From NCBI GenBank assembly GCA_021789795.1, contig JAJYJA010000137.1, positions 1 through 6,612 of the forward strand: 6,612 nt of DNA. The letters are read 5' to 3'. The stretch is from Deltaproteobacteria bacterium. GTDB taxonomy: Bacteria; Desulfobacterota; Desulfobulbia; Desulfobulbales; VMSU01. A program made the position numbers and the translations under genes. The number at the start of each line of letters is the position of its first letter. Position 1 is the first letter of the stretch. Shown piece after piece: positions 5,054 through 6,612 of the stretch. Under the pieces are notes generated by a model. That model saw only the letters and a list, made by a program, of their open reading frames with translations, did not search any database and was not told the origin of the DNA.

Positions 5054-6612
5054 ATGTCCCCTTCCCGAATCAGCGCCAAGATCGCCTGCGTCTTCGTCCC
5101 CCTGCTGGTTTTTTGTTTTTCCCTGGTGCTGGTGCGTTATCACCAGAACACCACTGACTTCATCTACGAACGAAACATCGACACCCTCCGGCTGGCGTTG
5201 AGTTTCGATCTCGCCATCCGTGACTACATCGGCACCCGGGTCAGGCCGGAGATCGAGGAACGGGTGGGGCCGAACCGTTTTCTGCCGGAGACCATGTCGA
5301 GCTCGTTCGCGGCCCGGGCCATCTTCGACGAGGTGGCGAGCAGCTTTCCCAAGATGATGCTCAAATTCTCCTCCCGGCGGCCCCGCAATCCCAAAAATCT
5401 CGCCACCCCCGCCGAGGATAAGGCCCTGGCCTTTTTCGAGACCCACCCCCAGGCCTCCTCATGGCAGGGAGAGATCCAGGTGCAGGGCAAGCCCTACTTC
5501 GCCCTGTTCTCCCCCCGCCGGATGAGCGAGGCCTGCATGCAGTGCCACAGCGATCCCTCCCTGGCCCCGGCCGAGCTCCTGGCCCGTTACGGCCGGGAGG
5601 CGGGCTTCTTCTATCACCAGGGCCAGCTCATGGCCACCGACACGGTGGCCATCTCCCAGGAGGAGATCGACCGGCAGCTTCACCACCAGGCGGTGGAGGG
5701 CGTGGTCATGATGGCCATCGCCACCCTGGGCATCCTGGTCGGGATCTTCTGGGGGCTCGACTGGCTGGTGTTGAGCCGGATCGCCCGGATAAGCAAACAC
5801 TTCAGCGCCATCTCCGAGCAAGGCGACGGGGCGGAGATCAAGCCCCTGGAGGTAGCCGGACATGACGAGATCGACGTCATGGCCCGCAGCTTCAACCGCC
5901 TGGCCGAACGTCTGGCCGCCGCCTCCCAGGCCAAGGAGGAAGAGGCCCAGTCGCGGCTCAAGGCCAACGAGCTGCTGCGGGCCGAGGTAGAGGAACGCCG
6001 CCGGGCCGAGGACAACCTGCACGAGCTGTCCGTCCGCCAGGAGGAGATCATCCACCAGCGGACCCAGGAGCTGGAGGCCCAGCACGCCAGTCTGCAAGCG
6101 GCCCACGACAACTTAAAAAGCGCCCAGTCCCAGTTGCTCCAGCGCGAGAAGATGGCCTCGATCGGCCAGTTGGCGGCGGGCGTGGCCCACGAGATCAACA
6201 ACCCGGTGGGCTTCATCCACAGCAACCTCTCCACCTTGAGCAAATACGTGGCCCGCTTCGAGGAGTACATCGCCGCCCAGGAGGCGGTGAGCCTCAAACT
6301 GCCCGAGTCCGACCGGCGGGAGCTGGCCGCTCTGGCCAAACGGCTCAAGCTCGACTACGTCACCGAGGATGCCCGGCAACTGGTGCGCGAGTGCCTGGAG
6401 GGCACGGAGCGGGTCAAGGAGATCGTCACCAACCTCAAGAACTTCTCCCGGGTGGATCACAAGGAGTTGCAGGCCGCCAACTTAAACAACTGCCTGGAGG
6501 AGACCCTGCGCATCGTCTGGAACGAGCTGAAGTACAAGGCCACGGTGGTCAAGGACTACGGCGAGCTGCCGGATACCTTCTGTTACCCCCAGCAGTTGAA
6601 CCAGGTCTTTGT
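5054..6612 (+). CDS. membrane sensor histidine kinase with c-type heme Tll0287-like (DUF3365) domain, 3' end outside window
   Basis: The first 519 residues of an inner-membrane two-component kinase; the frame is still open at the window end. Transmembrane helix 1 is at about 10-28 and helix 2 at about 214-240. The roughly 185-residue periplasmic part matches the Tll0287-like (DUF3365) family, including EACMQCHSDPSLAP: CMQCH (161-165) is a CxxCH covalent heme c site. A HAMP linker (about 238-291, with HDEIDVMARSFNRLAERL) leads to a long coiled coil (about 285-365). The dimerisation and phosphoacceptor domain has the H-box GQLAAGVAHEINNPVGFIHS, with phosphoacceptor H379. The sequence ends at YPQQLNQVF, just where the N-box of the ATPase domain should begin. 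Likely senses redox state or a small heme ligand. No response regulator is visible; it may lie downstream. Ligand and target are unknown. Confidence 0.9.
   Translation, partial: MSPSRISAKIACVFVPLLVFCFSLVLVRYHQNTTDFIYERNIDTLRLALSFDLAIRDYIGTRVRPEIEERVGPNRFLPETMSSSFAARAIFDEVASSFPKMMLKFSSRRPRNPKNLATPAEDKALAFFETHPQASSWQGEIQVQGKPYFALFSPRRMSEACMQCHSDPSLAPAELLARYGREAGFFYHQGQLMATDTVAISQEEIDRQLHHQAVEGVVMMAIATLGILVGIFWGLDWLVLSRIARISKHFSAISEQGDGAEIKPLEVAGHDEIDVMARSFNRLAERLAAASQAKEEEAQSRLKANELLRAEVEERRRAEDNLHELSVRQEEIIHQRTQELEAQHASLQAAHDNLKSAQSQLLQREKMASIGQLAAGVAHEINNPVGFIHSNLSTLSKYVARFEEYIAAQEAVSLKLPESDRRELAALAKRLKLDYVTEDARQLVRECLEGTERVKEIVTNLKNFSRVDHKELQAANLNNCLEETLRIVWNELKYKATVVKDYGELPDTFCYPQQLNQVF

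Noticed and set aside
4757..5446. A 229-codon minus-strand open frame spanning the repeat element and the kinase start.
   Set aside because: It crosses the rpmB promoter, the inverted repeat and the kinase N terminus, and shows no family resemblance. The + strand frame from 5054 has clear domains.
5461..5865. A + strand open frame in another phase inside the kinase gene, suggesting a possible frameshift.
   Set aside because: The kinase frame is continuous from 5054 to the window end with all domains in order, so there is no frameshift; the other frame is a shadow.
1..6612. A CRISPR array, tRNA or rRNA gene, or transposase.
   Set aside because: No regularly spaced direct repeats, cloverleaf-like segment, rRNA sequence or transposase-like frame was seen on either strand.

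Overview
The window looks like high-GC chromosomal DNA of a Gram-negative bacterium. My best guess is a Desulfobacterota / former Deltaproteobacteria lineage such as the Desulfobulbales. The grounds are a proS-rel gene pair, a cysteine-containing ribosomal protein L28 and a sensor kinase with a c-type heme motif. The assignment is inference; no marker in the window settles it. Coding DNA is mostly well above 60% GC, with one clear dip near 2041-2285.

Layout. Positions 1-162 hold no gene but fold into a long imperfect hairpin (6-115). Next come three genes on the + strand that look like one transcription unit. They are proS (163-1863, prolyl-tRNA synthetase), a small MNT-type nucleotidyltransferase (1875-2240, 11-bp gap) and a long RelA/SpoT-family (p)ppGpp enzyme (2200-4410). 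The last gene starts inside the nucleotidyltransferase gene, with a 41-bp overlap. A 107-bp convergent spacer (4411-4517) with several competing dyads separates rel from rpmB (4518-4721, minus strand). The 332-bp divergent region 4722-5053 holds the rpmB ribosome binding site and a good promoter, a 97-bp element with perfect 25-bp inverted ends, and a candidate promoter for the next gene. From 5054 to the window end runs the first 519 codons of a membrane histidine kinase with a heme-binding Tll0287-like (DUF3365) sensor domain; its ATPase domain is cut by the window edge.

How the genes fit together. proS and rel both relate to amino-acid supply: one charges tRNA(Pro), the other makes the alarmone when tRNAs are uncharged. 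Co-transcription is therefore sensible. The Rel protein keeps a complete synthetase site but has lost key hydrolase residues (HD and ED of the HD domain replaced by HK and RG). It should make (p)ppGpp without degrading it, so a second hydrolase elsewhere in the genome is expected. The nucleotidyltransferase keeps all three catalytic aspartates but has no HEPN partner beside it; rel sits where the partner gene would be. The heme kinase is a separate unit, probably a redox or small-ligand sensor.

Most worth a second look: the hydrolase-degenerate Rel with a bifunctional-type RxKD motif, the orphan MNT gene overlapping rel, the hairpin before proS with two tandem G·A motifs, and the perfect inverted-repeat element between rpmB and the kinase.
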